Shown: positions 38,087 to 48,257, counted from the first letter of the stretch. The stretch: 61,289 nt of DNA from Phocaeicola faecium (GCF_014837055.1 NZ_JACSPQ010000005.1:67346-128634), one strand, 5' to 3'. Program-made: numbers and translations. Notes: generated from the sequence alone by a model not told the origin.

Positions 38087-39868
38087 ATGAAGAATATACG
38101 GAATTTTTGTATTATAGCCCACATTGACCACGGCAAATCAACGTTGGCAGACCGCCTGCTGGAGTACACAAACACCATAAAAGTAACCGAAGGGCAGATG
38201 CTGGACGATATGGATTTGGAGCGAGAACGAGGCATTACGATTAAGAGCCATGCCATACAGATGGAATACATGTATAAAGGAGAGAAATACGTGTTGAACC
38301 TGATTGACACTCCGGGACACGTGGACTTTTCATACGAAGTTTCTCGTTCGATAGCAGCGTGCGAGGGAGCATTGCTGGTGGTAGACGCTTCGCAGGGTGT
38401 GCAGGCGCAAACCATCTCAAACCTCTATATGGCGCTGGAACATGATTTGGAGATTATTCCGGTGATGAATAAATGTGACATGGCGAGCGCTATGCCCGAA
38501 GAGGTGGAAGACGAAATCATAGACCTTATCGGCTGTAAGCGTGAAGACATTATCCGTGCTTCGGGAAAGACCGGAATGGGCGTGGAAAACATTCTTCAGG
38601 CTGTGGTAGAACGCATCCCTGCTCCGGTAGGCGACGAAAACGCTCCGCTTCAGGCGTTGATTTTCGACTCGGTATTCAACTCCTTCCGTGGTATTATCGC
38701 TTACTTCAAAGTGGTAAACGGGGTGATTCGCACGGGCGACAAGGTGAAATTCTTTAATACCGGAAAAGAATACGATGCCGATGAAGTGGGAGTTTTGAAG
38801 ATGGACATGGTGCCGCGCAAAGAGTTGCGTACGGGAGACGTAGGCTATATCATTTCGGGTATCAAAACGTCGCGTGAGGTAAAAGTAGGGGATACGATTA
38901 CCCACATAGCCCGTCCGTGCGACAAGGCTATCGAAGGATTTGAAGAAGTCAAACCGATGGTCTTTGCCGGAGTTTACCCCATCGAGGCGGAAGATTACGA
39001 AAACCTGCGTGCGTCGTTGGAGAAGTTGCAGTTGAACGATGCTTCACTGACCTTCCAGCCTGAGTCATCGCTTGCATTGGGCTTCGGTTTCCGCTGCGGA
39101 TTCTTGGGCTTGCTCCACATGGAGATAATCCAAGAACGCCTCGACCGTGAGTTTGACATGAGCGTGATTACCACCGTGCCCAACGTATCGTATATGGTGT
39201 ACGACAAGCAGGGCGGCGTACAAGAGGTGCATAACCCCGGCGGAATGCCCGACCCGACGCTTATCGACCACATCGAGGAACCCTATATCGACGCTTCTAT
39301 TATTACGGCTACCGATTACATCGGACCCATCATGACTCTTTGTTTGGGCAAGCGGGGCGAACTGATTCGGCAGGATTATATTTCGGGCAATCGTGTGGAA
39401 CTGCATTACAAGATGCCGCTCGGCGAAATCGTTATCGACTTTTACGATAAGTTGAAAAGTATATCGAAAGGATATGCTTCGTTCGACTATCACCAATCAG
39501 GCTTCCGTCCGTCGAAGCTGGTAAAGCTCGACATTCTGCTTAACGGAGAGTCGGTTGACGCACTTTCTACATTGACACACTTCGACAATGCTTACGATTT
39601 AGGGCGGCGCATGTGTGAAAAGTTGAAAGAACTCATCCCGCGTCAGCAGTTTGAGATTGCCATCCAAGCAGCTATCGGTGCGAAAATTATAGCCCGCGAA
39701 ACAATTAAGGCCGTGCGTAAAGACGTAACAGCAAAATGTTACGGAGGTGACGTGAGCCGTAAGCGTAAGTTGCTTGAAAAACAGAAGAAAGGAAAGAAGC
39801 GTATGAAACAAATCGGAACGGTGGAAGTTCCTCAAAAGGCTTTCCTTGCCGTACTGAAGTTAGACTAA
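38087..39868 (+). CDS. lepA: Elongation factor 4 (back-translocase GTPase)
   Basis: A 593-residue ribosome-binding GTPase. G-domain motifs are [17 protein letters not shown] and NKCD. Domains II, III and V follow as in EF-G, and the LepA-specific C-terminal domain ends in [22 protein letters not shown]. It is monocistronic and followed at 38 bp by a 22-bp-period array whose outer arms form a strong hairpin with a T-run. Confidence 0.96.
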   Translation: MKNIRNFCIIAHIDHGKSTLADRLLEYTNTIKVTEGQMLDDMDLERERGITIKSHAIQMEYMYKGEKYVLNLIDTPGHVDFSYEVSRSIAACEGALLVVDASQGVQAQTISNLYMALEHDLEIIPVMNKCDMASAMPEEVEDEIIDLIGCKREDIIRASGKTGMGVENILQAVVERIPAPVGDENAPLQALIFDSVFNSFRGIIAYFKVVNGVIRTGDKVKFFNTGKEYDADEVGVLKMDMVPRKELRTGDVGYIISGIKTSREVKVGDTITHIARPCDKAIEGFEEVKPMVFAGVYPIEAEDYENLRASLEKLQLNDASLTFQPESSLALGFGFRCGFLGLLHMEIIQERLDREFDMSVITTVPNVSYMVYDKQGGVQEVHNPGGMPDPTLIDHIEEPYIDASIITATDYIGPIMTLCLGKRGELIRQDYISGNRVELHYKMPLGEIVIDFYDKLKSISKGYASFDYHQSGFRPSKLVKLDILLNGESVDALSTLTHFDNAYDLGRRMCEKLKELIPRQQFEIAIQAAIGAKIIARETIKAVRKDVTAKCYGGDVSRKRKLLEKQKKGKKRMKQIGTVEVPQKAFLAVLKLD

Positions 39869-39902
39869 ATCTTTGTCCTGAAAATAGTCTTATAATCAGT
39901 GA

Positions 39903-39998
39903 TTTAATTCTACCGCTTATGTTCATGGATTCTACCGTATATGTTGCCTTGTTTATCGGCATGAATTCATGAACATAAGCGGTAGAATTTTTTTTGTC
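39903..39998. repeat. Four-unit intergenic array with 22-bp period (copy C), doubling as lepA terminator
   Basis: Cores CTACCGCTTA (39910), CTACCGTATA (39932), TATCGGCATG (39954) and TAAGCGGTAG (39976) are exactly 22 bp apart. Core 4 is the reverse complement of core 1, and pairing extends to a perfect 22-bp stem (39906-39927 with 39968-39989) around a 40-base loop, followed by eight T. In RNA this would be a strong terminator for lepA. Confidence 0.9.
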
Positions 39999-40068
39999 AT
40001 TCAAACCAGTTTTTAAGGCTTGTTTGGAGATTGTTTGCCCATCTATTTTGTAGTTTTCTTTTAAAAAG

Positions 40069-40100
40069 TTTGTACCATTCTTTTTAATTGGTTACATTTG
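40069..40100 (+). promoter_or_regulatory. Consensus promoter of the AspT-like transporter gene
   Basis: TTTG (40069-40072), 20 bp, TACATTTG (40093-40100), 21 bp before the start codon. Confidence 0.75.
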
Positions 40101-40121
40101 CTCCACTAAAATTTTAATATT

Positions 40122-41804
40122 ATGAATTGGCTACAAGATTTATTGACGAATCCTAACTCGATAGCCCATATCGTTGCACTTTATGCCTTTGTTATATCGG
40201 TAGGTGTCTTGTTGGGAAAAATTAAGTTCTTCGGCATTTCGCTGGGGGTTACTTTTGTCTTGTTTGTCGGGATTTTGGTTGGACACTTCGGATTTACCGG
40301 AAACACGTCTATCCTCTCGTTCATACAAGACTTCGGGTTGATTTTGTTTGTATTCTGTATCGGTTTGCAAGTTGGCCCCTCATTTTTTTCTTCCTTTAAG
40401 AAAGGAGGTATAACCCTAAACCTGCTTGCGGTGGGGATTGTAACGTTAAACATTGCTGTAGCACTGGCGTTGTATTTTGCTTTACAGGGCCGTGTGGAAA
40501 TACCGATGATGGTGGGTATTCTTTGCGGTGCGGTAACAAACACTCCGGGGCTTGGTGCTGCCAACGAAGCTTTGCAGCAGTTGCATTACGACGGACCGGA
40601 AATAGCAACGGGGTATGCGTGTGCTTATCCGCTCGGTGTAATGGGAATTATTCTGTCAATGATTTTAATCCGTTACATTTGCCGTATCAACCTGAATCGG
40701 GAGGCGGAAGAAATTCAGCGCGAAGAAGATGAGAATCCACATTTGAAACCTTATACTATTTCATTGAAGGTGCAGAATGAAGCCCTCGATGGAAAGAGTT
40801 TGTTACAGGTTCAGAATTTCCTCGCTCGTAATTTTGTATGTTCGCGTATCTATCAAAACGGACATATCCATATCCCGAACGCAAATACCTTGCTTCATGT
40901 GGGCGACCGAATGTTCATCGTTTGCGCGGAAGACGACTCGGAAGCTATTTCTGCTTTCATCGGTCCGAAGATAGATGATGTGGATTGGCAGGCAACGGAT
41001 AAACAGGATAAGCCGATGGTTTCGCGCCGTATTTTGGTAACGCAGCCCAGCATTAACGGTAAGACGTTGGGTGAAATGCACTTCAGCAGCATGTATGGTG
41101 TAAACGTGACGCGCGTTAACCGTTCGGGTATGGACCTCTTTGCTGCCCGTAACCTGCGCCTTCAGGTGGGCGACCGTGTGATGATGGTAGGTCCGCAAGA
41201 TGCTATCGAACGTGTGGCAGGCGTATTGGGTAATCAGTTGAAGCGACTCGACCATCCGAATATCGTAACCATCTTCGTCGGTATTCTTTGTGGTATTATT
41301 TTCGGAAGCCTTCCGATAGCAGTTCCGGGTATGCCTACCCCGGTGAAGTTAGGTTTGGCTGGTGGTCCGTTAATCATATCTATCCTGATAGGACGGTTCG
41401 GTTATAAAGTAAAATTGGTTACTTATACTACCATGAGTGCCAACTTGATGTTGCGCGAAGTGGGATTGGTTTTGTTCCTTGCCAGTGTAGGTATCAAGGC
41501 CGGCGGAAACTTTGTTCAGACAGTAGTGGGCGGCGATGGATTACTTTACGTGCTTATCGGTTTCCTGATAACGTTTATTCCGTTGATAATTATCGGAGTT
41601 GTAGCCCGCTGGCATCATAGAGTTAATTATTATACGTTGATAGGTCTTATTGCCGGTAGTACAACCGACCCCCCTGCATTGGCATATTCCAATCAGATTT
41701 CCGGAAACGATGCTCCGGCGGTAGGTTATTCTACGGTTTACCCGTTGGCAATGTTCCTCCGCATATTGACTGCCCAGTTGCTCATATTGCTGATGGCAGG
41801 ATAA
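40122..41804 (+). CDS. AspT/YidE-type transporter with two RCK_C domains
   Basis: A 560-residue membrane protein of the aspartate:alanine exchanger family. An N-terminal block of five to six helices carries [16 protein letters not shown]. Two central cytosolic RCK_C (TrkA-C) domains follow (about 205-375; [14 protein letters not shown] and the second copy [18 protein letters not shown]). A second helix block carries [19 protein letters not shown]. The duplicated G(A/S)xT(N/D)xP motifs mark the substrate path. The substrate may be an anion such as an amino acid or carboxylate and is not determined here. Monocistronic, bounded by a promoter and a terminator. Confidence 0.9.
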   Translation: MNWLQDLLTNPNSIAHIVALYAFVISVGVLLGKIKFFGISLGVTFVLFVGILVGHFGFTGNTSILSFIQDFGLILFVFCIGLQVGPSFFSSFKKGGITLNLLAVGIVTLNIAVALALYFALQGRVEIPMMVGILCGAVTNTPGLGAANEALQQLHYDGPEIATGYACAYPLGVMGIILSMILIRYICRINLNREAEEIQREEDENPHLKPYTISLKVQNEALDGKSLLQVQNFLARNFVCSRIYQNGHIHIPNANTLLHVGDRMFIVCAEDDSEAISAFIGPKIDDVDWQATDKQDKPMVSRRILVTQPSINGKTLGEMHFSSMYGVNVTRVNRSGMDLFAARNLRLQVGDRVMMVGPQDAIERVAGVLGNQLKRLDHPNIVTIFVGILCGIIFGSLPIAVPGMPTPVKLGLAGGPLIISILIGRFGYKVKLVTYTTMSANLMLREVGLVLFLASVGIKAGGNFVQTVVGGDGLLYVLIGFLITFIPLIIIGVVARWHHRVNYYTLIGLIAGSTTDPPALAYSNQISGNDAPAVGYSTVYPLAMFLRILTAQLLILLMAG

Positions 41805-41839
41805 AGACAGAAAGAAAGTTATAACTGAAATATTCTTAT

Positions 41840-41900
41840 AAGGTGTGGATTGATGAGGTAATTCTTTTGGGTGAGAATCTTACAATCCACACCTTTTTAT
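41840..41900 (+). terminator. Terminator of the AspT-like gene
   Basis: A 13-bp perfect stem (41840-41852 and 41883-41895) with a 30-base loop, followed by TTTTATTTTG. Confidence 0.85.
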
Positions 41901-41928
41901 TTTGATACATATTTTAATGCTGGTGTTT

Positions 41929-42432
41929 ATGAATTTTCTTGAATTAGTGAAAGCGCGTCATTCTGTACGTAGTTACAAGCAATGCCCGGTTGAACCGGCC
42001 AAATTAGATTACATTTTAGAGTGTGTGCGGTTGGCTCCCTCGGCAGTAAACTGTCAGCCGTGGCGTTTTTCTGTGGTAACCGAACCAGACAAACTGGCTC
42101 GCCTGAAAGAAACATACGCCCGCGAATGGATTCAGAACGTACCTTGTATAATCGTTGCGTGTGGAAACCATGCCGAGGCATGGCATCGGAAATCAGATGG
42201 AAAAGACCATACGGATGTCGATGTGTCTATCGCTGTGGAGCATCTGTGTTTGGCTGCCACTGAACAAGGGTTAGGTACATGCTGGGTATGTAATTTTGAT
42301 ACTGAGCGATGCCGACAGGTGATGCAATTGCCCGAAGAACTTGAACCGATAGCTTTGATTCCGATAGGTTATCCTTCAGAAGAGGTTATAGCGGAAAAGA
42401 AACGAAAACCGTTGGATGACATTTTATTTTAA
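41929..42432 (+). CDS. Nitroreductase-family flavoprotein
   Basis: A 167-residue FMN-dependent oxidoreductase from MNFLELVKARHSVRSY. The FMN-phosphate motif ARHSVRSY, the LAPSAVNCQPWRF segment and the C-terminal GYPSEE are typical of short nitroreductases. It uses NAD(P)H to reduce nitro compounds or quinones; the physiological substrate is unknown. The upstream frame to 41902 adds residues that overlap the region just after the previous terminator. Confidence 0.88.
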   Translation: MNFLELVKARHSVRSYKQCPVEPAKLDYILECVRLAPSAVNCQPWRFSVVTEPDKLARLKETYAREWIQNVPCIIVACGNHAEAWHRKSDGKDHTDVDVSIAVEHLCLAATEQGLGTCWVCNFDTERCRQVMQLPEELEPIALIPIGYPSEEVIAEKKRKPLDDILF

Positions 42433-42436
42433 AAGA

Positions 42437-42488
42437 AAAACAGATTCGCGTAAACACAGCCATGCTGGGCAGTATGCGAATCTGTTTT
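42437..42488. terminator. Bidirectional terminator
   Basis: A 13-bp perfect stem (42437-42449 and 42476-42488) with flanking A-run on the left and TTTTGTTTTT on the right, between convergent genes (nitroreductase and acid phosphatase). Confidence 0.85.
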
Positions 42489-42500
42489 GTTTTTATACGG

Positions 42501-43445
42501 TTATTTACTTCTGGTTACGGTGTAAATAACCTTTCCGTTTTTATCAATCAAGTGTAATTTCAGCTCTTTTTTATCTGCTGTGATAAGCGAGAAGCCTGAT
42601 GTGTCACTGCAAAACTGAGTTCCTTCGATGGGTTGAACCTTGCGGCTGAGCGACCCCGAAGTATTAACCACATAGTCGATGTCGCTGCCCGGCTTGCGGA
42701 TATGCTGGAAGTTATGAATGTGTCCGCATAAATACATGTCTACGTTTTTATGTTTGCGCAGAATACTGTCTAAACGTTTCTGTAAATCGGTGCGTTCCGA
42801 GTCGTTCTTATCCGTGTCGGCATAAATAGGATGATGCCCTACCACCAAAACCCAATCTTCTTTCGAGGCAGTCAGTACCGAGTCAATCCATGCCAGTTGT
42901 TTGTCTATATTCTGTTTGCAAGCGTCGGGATATTTGTCGGTATCCTTGCGGTACTTGTCGAGTAGCGGAGCCGTGTCTACCATAACGAGCCGGATAGTTA
43001 TGTCATCGTTTTCTTCTACACGTGTATAGTAGCGTGCAGGCATCCTCCAACGCGCACTGACGTTACTGTAATCAATTACCGCCTGTGTGTTGCCCCGGTA
43101 TTCATGGTTACCAAGTATCGGATACCACGGTAACATCAAGTCAGGATGACTGTAAATCAGTTCATAGTTGGTCAGCCACAGCGGGTCGTTCACGCTGCGT
43201 ACACCTTCAAAGTGGTGCACATCTCCGGCAGCCACAACGAACTCTATGTCGATGTTCTCTGCCATCTTGCCCATCATTTCGGCTATCGGTTTCTGGTCGT
43301 AATACCCGTTTCTTCCCAAGTCGTTGGCTAAGTAAAAGTTCAACGGCTTTTCCAATCCCGACCAGTCTTGAGGTGTTTGTGCAAAACCGGCGATGAAAAA
43401 CAATCCCAAACAGAGTGAGATTATAAATCTTTTAATAGTAGTCAT
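42501..43445 (-). CDS. Secreted purple acid phosphatase-like enzyme (TRAP type)
   Basis: A 314-residue phosphatase with a signal peptide ending FIAGFAQ. Metal motifs in order are NDLGRNGYYDQ (the place of GDWGRxGYY in tartrate-resistant acid phosphatases, with N for the first G), AAGDVHHFEGVRSVNDPLW, GNHEYRG, VGHHPIY and CGHIHNFQHI. The SVNDPLW segment is characteristic of the TRAP/ACP5 group. It would release phosphate from organic phosphomonoesters in the periplasm or at the surface. It lies beside a TonB receptor and a histidine acid phosphatase, suggesting phosphorus scavenging. Confidence 0.88.
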   Translation of the reverse strand: MTTIKRFIISLCLGLFFIAGFAQTPQDWSGLEKPLNFYLANDLGRNGYYDQKPIAEMMGKMAENIDIEFVVAAGDVHHFEGVRSVNDPLWLTNYELIYSHPDLMLPWYPILGNHEYRGNTQAVIDYSNVSARWRMPARYYTRVEENDDITIRLVMVDTAPLLDKYRKDTDKYPDACKQNIDKQLAWIDSVLTASKEDWVLVVGHHPIYADTDKNDSERTDLQKRLDSILRKHKNVDMYLCGHIHNFQHIRKPGSDIDYVVNTSGSLSRKVQPIEGTQFCSDTSGFSLITADKKELKLHLIDKNGKVIYTVTRSK

Positions 43446-43589
43446 AAGAGTTTAAAATGATTAGTTTGTTAATAAATGCGTTACAAAGATGAATACTGAT
43501 TCTGAAAAGATATTGAAATCGTTTTCGAGCCTGCTTAAAATATTCGGTTAAGCCGAAGAATCAAAAAAACAAGCCTTTGTGTTACCCTG

Positions 43590-43683
43590 AAAAATGCTAT
43601 GGGTAGTGTTCCTTGTTCCATGCGGAAGAATTGCCTTGTTCTATTCGAAAGACTTGTCTACTCTATGGGTAGAATTTTCCGGG
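43590..43683. repeat. Four-unit intergenic array with 22-bp period (copy D)
   Basis: Cores CTATGGGTAG (43597), CATGCGGAAG (43619), CTATTCGAAA (43641) and CTATGGGTAG (43663) are exactly 22 bp apart. Cores 1 and 4 are the same sequence in direct orientation, unlike other copies. The rest of the 369-bp gap holds only a terminator. Confidence 0.88.
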
Positions 43684-43735
43684 TTTCAGACATCAGGAAA
43701 TTTATATTCAGAAAGCTCTCCATCCTGAAATAAAA

Positions 43736-43766
43736 AAGTCCGGGATAAAAGCGCGTTCCCGGACTT
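43736..43766 (-). terminator. Terminator of the TonB-receptor/beta-helix operon
   Basis: A 10-bp stem AAGTCCGGGA/TCCCGGACTT (43736-43745, 43757-43766), followed on the minus strand by TTTTATTTC. Confidence 0.8.
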
Positions 43767-43814
43767 CCTAATCAGATATAATCACTATATCTGAACTTGG
43801 AATTTAGAAAAGGA

Positions 43815-45212
43815 TTATTCAATTCCGTAAGCTCCGAAATGATTTGCCACAGCCGGAGAGGTATAAGTTTCTCCGTTGACGGTCAAACCCGAAGTTTGGA
43901 AGAAAGGAGCCATTGTAGCATCGGTTCCGTCATACGCACCGGTAAGAACCGGAGAACCGCTTTGTACATGGAAGTCCCAACTGTCGTTATAAGTATAGCT
44001 GGTCAGTGAAACTCCGTTGATGTCGAAGTTTACAAACATCGGGTCTTTGCCATCTTCTTGCGTAGCGATGAGGCTGTGAGCATCTACCACTCCTTGATTA
44101 TAATCTTCGTGAGCGTAGTTGTATCCTTCCCAAGCGTAAGCCACACCCGATTCGTCTTCGAATACGATTTCACTTTCCTGACTTCCTGAAGCGTAGTAGT
44201 TATAGTCGATCACCGAAGCGTCGGCATAACCTTCTTCAGGGTCGTTGGCAAGTGTATAGCTCGGAGTCATGGCTCTGAACTTGCAGTTTACCATTAGGTT
44301 ATTGAATACATGTACAAGTGCATTCTTTTCTACATAGATGCAGCCGCCTTTTTCTCCGTCTCTGCGCCATCCTGAGTTGATGATGGTATTGTTATAGGCT
44401 TGGATGAGCGCCTGTCCGCGTGTTTCGCTCTGTCCGGAACTTGACAGTTTCAATCCGTTTGTGTTGGGGCTGAACATGATGTTTCCGGCAACGTCTACCT
44501 TACATCCGGCTTTTACGTTAACGGCTTCGGCACCGTCGTAACCGTTGGCAGCAAACGTGTTGTTGGCAATGATGGCATTACCTCCCATCAGATAAATACC
44601 GTCGCTCCATCCGTTGCGGATAATTGAGTTGGTGATGACATAATTACCGTTGATATTGTTTGTCGTGATTTGCGGGTAAGCATCATCTCCGGCAGTATAG
44701 ATGCCGGCAGAAGCAGCGGGCGAACCGTCGGTTACTTGTCCGCCGGTATATTCGATGATGGTATGGTCGATAAGCATTTCGTCGCATGACTCTGTAGCTA
44801 CTATACCGCCCCACATACCTTTCAGCGTGTTGTCTTCCGTACGTTCTGCTTCAGGGATGGAAAGAAGAACCGGATTGGCTTCTGTACCCTCGCAATACAA
44901 ATTACCTTCTACGGTAAACTCGATGGGCACATGATTCGTACCTACACCCGATGTGCTGAATATAACCTGTACACCTTCTTCGATAGTCAAAGATTTTCCT
45001 TCGGGGACAGTGATGTGTCCGCTTACGTTGACAACAGAGTTTGCCGTCCATGTACCTTCTACCTCGCCCGATACGGTTTCAGTCTGTTCAGGTTCGTCAC
45101 CTCCGGGTTCACTACCACCGTTATTTACCGGTTGGTCATCGTCACTACAAGCAGCGAAAAATGACATAGCCATCATCGCCGTTCCTGCTAATAAATACTT
45201 CTTAAAGTTCAT
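43815..45212 (-). CDS. Beta-helix surface lipoprotein partnered with a TonB receptor
   Basis: A 465-residue predicted lipoprotein: lipobox FFAAC (Cys 22), then an acidic SDDDQPVNNGG linker that often marks surface export in Bacteroidota. Residues about 55-330 have short repeats of a right-handed parallel beta-helix (GHITVPEGKSLTIEEGVQVIF, VITNSIIRNGWSDGIYLMGGNAIIANNTFAANG, VFNNLMVNCKF). The C-terminus ends with the FHVQSGSPVLTGAYDG type of coil. No catalytic motif is recognised. It follows the TonB-dependent receptor by 47 bp and shares its terminator, so it is probably its binding partner, as SusD is for SusC. Confidence 0.75.
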   Translation of the reverse strand: MNFKKYLLAGTAMMAMSFFAACSDDDQPVNNGGSEPGGDEPEQTETVSGEVEGTWTANSVVNVSGHITVPEGKSLTIEEGVQVIFSTSGVGTNHVPIEFTVEGNLYCEGTEANPVLLSIPEAERTEDNTLKGMWGGIVATESCDEMLIDHTIIEYTGGQVTDGSPAASAGIYTAGDDAYPQITTNNINGNYVITNSIIRNGWSDGIYLMGGNAIIANNTFAANGYDGAEAVNVKAGCKVDVAGNIMFSPNTNGLKLSSSGQSETRGQALIQAYNNTIINSGWRRDGEKGGCIYVEKNALVHVFNNLMVNCKFRAMTPSYTLANDPEEGYADASVIDYNYYASGSQESEIVFEDESGVAYAWEGYNYAHEDYNQGVVDAHSLIATQEDGKDPMFVNFDINGVSLTSYTYNDSWDFHVQSGSPVLTGAYDGTDATMAPFFQTSGLTVNGETYTSPAVANHFGAYGIE

Positions 45213-45259
45213 GTGAATATAAAATTAGTATGTAAAGTTAGTTATTGTCAGATGCTGTT

Positions 45260-47914
45260 TTATAGTTTATATCTCACTCCGATCATGAAAGACTGTCCGT
45301 GCCACTCTTTGCGTTCAATAACATTTCCGCCCGTACGTTCCGAGTCAACGTTTTCCGTACGCGAACTGCTGTGAATGTAGCGCAGCACCGGCATGTTGAG
45401 CAAATTAGATGCTTTGGCAAAAATGGCTATCCCGTTTTTGAAGCTCTTTTCCACCGATGCGTCTAACTGTGCATAACCTTTCTCCCATATATCGTCTTCG
45501 TACCAGTTTGAAATATCGCTCAAACGTTTTCCCGTATAGCTTCCGGCTATCTGTCCTTCCCATCCGTATTTGGTACTCTTGAAGAGGAGAGACAGGTTGG
45601 CTACATGGGCAGCCTGACCGAACAAGGGGCGCGACTGGCGGATGGATTTCACCTCTGAGCCGTCCATGATTCGCTTGTCGGTAGTAATCTTTGAGTGCGT
45701 ATAGGTATAGTTCGCCTTAATGCCAAACCAGTTGAAATACTTCATGATATCAACTTCCACCCCTAAGTTCTTGGCGTTACCGAAGTTCATCGGTTTGTAG
45801 TATGTATCTTGTCCTTCGTTTATCAGTCCGTACTCAATCGGGTTTTTCAGCTTTTTATAGAAAAGCCCCACCATGAACTGTTCAGACGATTTGGGGAAGA
45901 ACTCATAACGCAGGTCGATATTGTCAGCCACCGTATGCAGCAAGTCTGGATTACCTTTCTCCTTGTAATCTTCATTGATGATGGTATAAGGTACGATTTC
46001 GAAGAAACTCGGACGGTTGATGGAACGTGCGTAAGAGAAACGCAGGTTCGCATTGCGATGCACATTGTACTTGGCATGGAAGCTGGGTAGTACGTCCGTG
46101 TACTTCTGGTTGCCTTCCGGGTCAGCGTTGTCTGTCGGGAACTTCAATACATATCCCTGATTGGTGTGCTCCATGCGGACACCGGCTATAAGTTCCCATT
46201 TGTTCCATGTATATTTCACCATACCGTAAGCCGCACCGATTTTCTCCGTGGCATCATAGTTCAACGGGTCACTGATGTTTCCATACGTACGTGGAGTAAA
46301 TAATATTTCATCGTAGTTGTTCCAGTCGTCTCCTTTATATTGCAAATCTCCGAGACCGGTAGCCGAATCGAAAGTATATTCGTTGAAGAAACTGTCGCGC
46401 TTTTTGTCACGGTACATACCACCGATAGAAAAATCGAATACAGAACCGCCGTCTAATTTCAATTTGTACATCAAGTCTATGTATCCCGCCTTGTCTTTAT
46501 CCGAGTTATGTTCCCAACGCCGGGTAGCCGAATCGGTGTTTCGTAGGTGGCTTCCCTGCATGAAGATTTCGGCACGGTCGGGTGTTTCACTGTACGCTTT
46601 CGATAGTACCGCCGACCAGTTCAGTCGTAAAGCATCATCGTCGAGAAAAGCATGTTCGCCTTTCAGCGTTGAGTTGATGATGTATTGATGCTCCCACATC
46701 ATGCGTACCGAACCTTCTTGGTCATCGTGTGCATCTTTTACCTCCACTTCACGCATATCCATGTAACCGTTATACCACGTCAGTTTATGATGCGGGTTGA
46801 TATGATAATCCAGCTTGGCGTGAGCGCCGATACGTGTCTGCTGCGATGAATAATTGCGGTATTCAATGCCGTTATGACTTGTACCGGGCTGGTAATACAG
46901 ATTGCTTTCCTTACCGCGATACGTGTTTAAGAAACTTCCGGCAAGCATTACTCCCAACTTATTATCGAAAAAGCGGTCGCCGTACGAAAGCCCAGCCGTA
47001 AGGTCGGGAAGCGGTTTCTGCCATTTCATGCGTAAGTTATCTGTCTTAAAGTTATCCATTGTCACACGGTTATCTTCGGGCATCCCCATCGCTTCGTAGG
47101 GAGATTTCTTTACGATGGCACCGTGGTTGAACGATTGGAAATCGCGGTCGAAATACATGGCGTTATATCCGGTTGAAATGTTGGCCGTAAACTGGCGTTC
47201 CGTTGGGGCATCTTTCATGATTAAGTTCACAGCCCCGCCAATACCGTCGCCTTCCATGTTGGCAGTGAGCGATTTGGTGACCTCTAAGCGGTCAAGCATT
47301 TCCGACGGGAATATATCCAGCGGCACAAAACGGTTTTTGTTATCCGGACTCGGTATCTTTACGCCATTCACCAGCGTGTAGTTGTATCGCTTGTCCATGC
47401 CTCGCAGGATGGCGTACTGACCTTCTCCGCTGCTGTTCCGCTCTACCGTTACGCCCGACATACGCTGAATCACGTTGGCAACCGTGATGTCGGGCGACAG
47501 TTCGATGGCTTTCGCACTCATCACATTTACTACGTTCATGGCAGCCCGTTCGATGCTTCGTGCACCCGCTTCGGTACGTCCGGGATTGGTAGCCACCACC
47601 GTAACGCTTTCCAGTAATACATCGTCGCTCTTCATCGGGATAATTACTTCCGAATCTTTAGAGCCGATTTCAATCTCGTATTTCTTATATCCTACATACG
47701 AACACACCAGCGTATATTTAGGACGGTTTACCGTCAGGTTAAAACTACCGTCCAGTCCGGTTACAGTGCCTTTCGAGGGGTCTTCCTTTACGATGACGGA
47801 AGCTCCGATGATTTCCTCTCCCGTTTGGGCATCTTTGATTTTTCCTTTGATGTCTCCCGCATACAGATTACTGCTTGCCAGAAACAATGTACATAACACT
47901 AAATTTAATTTCAT
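45260..47914 (-). CDS. TonB-dependent receptor with carboxypeptidase-regulatory-like domain
   Basis: An 884-residue outer-membrane receptor. It has a signal peptide (1-19), a CarboxypepD_reg-like domain (about 20-100; GDIKGKIKDAQTGEEIIGASVIV), a plug (about 120-240; RGMDKRYNYTLVNGVKIPSPDN) and a 22-strand barrel ending in SFMIGVRYKL with the terminal aromatic/hydrophobic pattern. It is not a SusC type and lacks a SusD partner. The downstream gene is a beta-helix lipoprotein. Position between two phosphatases and the 11-bp direct repeats upstream suggest uptake linked to phosphorus supply; that is inference. Confidence 0.88.
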   Translation of the reverse strand: MKLNLVLCTLFLASSNLYAGDIKGKIKDAQTGEEIIGASVIVKEDPSKGTVTGLDGSFNLTVNRPKYTLVCSYVGYKKYEIEIGSKDSEVIIPMKSDDVLLESVTVVATNPGRTEAGARSIERAAMNVVNVMSAKAIELSPDITVANVIQRMSGVTVERNSSGEGQYAILRGMDKRYNYTLVNGVKIPSPDNKNRFVPLDIFPSEMLDRLEVTKSLTANMEGDGIGGAVNLIMKDAPTERQFTANISTGYNAMYFDRDFQSFNHGAIVKKSPYEAMGMPEDNRVTMDNFKTDNLRMKWQKPLPDLTAGLSYGDRFFDNKLGVMLAGSFLNTYRGKESNLYYQPGTSHNGIEYRNYSSQQTRIGAHAKLDYHINPHHKLTWYNGYMDMREVEVKDAHDDQEGSVRMMWEHQYIINSTLKGEHAFLDDDALRLNWSAVLSKAYSETPDRAEIFMQGSHLRNTDSATRRWEHNSDKDKAGYIDLMYKLKLDGGSVFDFSIGGMYRDKKRDSFFNEYTFDSATGLGDLQYKGDDWNNYDEILFTPRTYGNISDPLNYDATEKIGAAYGMVKYTWNKWELIAGVRMEHTNQGYVLKFPTDNADPEGNQKYTDVLPSFHAKYNVHRNANLRFSYARSINRPSFFEIVPYTIINEDYKEKGNPDLLHTVADNIDLRYEFFPKSSEQFMVGLFYKKLKNPIEYGLINEGQDTYYKPMNFGNAKNLGVEVDIMKYFNWFGIKANYTYTHSKITTDKRIMDGSEVKSIRQSRPLFGQAAHVANLSLLFKSTKYGWEGQIAGSYTGKRLSDISNWYEDDIWEKGYAQLDASVEKSFKNGIAIFAKASNLLNMPVLRYIHSSSRTENVDSERTGGNVIERKEWHGQSFMIGVRYKL

Positions 47915-47934
47915 CCTTTTCTTTTTTGATGTTG

Positions 47935-47942
47935 CAAAGGTA
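47935..47942 (-). promoter_or_regulatory. -7 box of the TonB-receptor operon
   Basis: Minus strand TACCTTTG, 20 bp before the start codon. No TTTG -33 box at 19-21 bp, which fits an activator-dependent promoter with the direct repeats at 47978-48032. Confidence 0.55.
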
Positions 47943-47977
47943 GAGGGGGCGTTTTACATGATGATTTCGTTCATATT

Positions 47978-48032
47978 TCAAAAAGAATACAGAATAGATA
48001 CAGAATAAATACAAAATTTAACCAAAATTGCT
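47978..48032 (-). promoter_or_regulatory. Five 11-bp direct repeats, candidate activator sites
   Basis: Units start at 47978, 47989, 48000, 48011 and 48022, exactly 11 bp apart. The two central units read ACAGAATAGAT and ACAGAATAAAT on the plus strand; the outer ones keep CAnAA. On the minus strand the core is ATTCTGT-N4. Tandem 11-bp repeats are the site type of PhoB/OmpR-family regulators. They lie roughly 36-90 bp upstream of the -7 box. Confidence 0.5.
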
Positions 48033-48140
48033 TTGTATGGGCGAGATGGTCTGTGCGGACTGTTGGTGAACAGACCTCTGAGCTTTTTTAACTTTTCTGT
48101 CCGGCGAAAGAAGGGGAGAAATTCTTTGGTTACATACTCG

Positions 48141-48234
48141 GAAAACGCAACCGTTAGTGTTGCTCATCCCATGCGGATAAGTTGGTCGGTTCTACCCATA
48201 GAGTTACCCCGTTCTATGGGTAGCGTTTTTCAGG
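48141..48234. repeat. Four-unit intergenic array with 22-bp period (copy E)
   Basis: Cores CAACCGTTAG (48148), CATGCGGATA (48170), CTACCCATAG (48192) and CTATGGGTAG (48214) are exactly 22 bp apart. Cores 3 and 4 are reverse complements (11-bp arms). The ends are AAAACGC and GCGTTTT. Closely similar to copy F except in unit 2. Confidence 0.9.
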
Positions 48235-48257
48235 CTCTATATAAGGTAATATAAGCC

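Noticed and set aside
37978..38415. N-terminal extension of lemA to 339 residues
   Set aside because: It would run antisense through lepA and its promoter. The ATG at 37977 gives the normal LemA start and length and follows a consensus -7 box.
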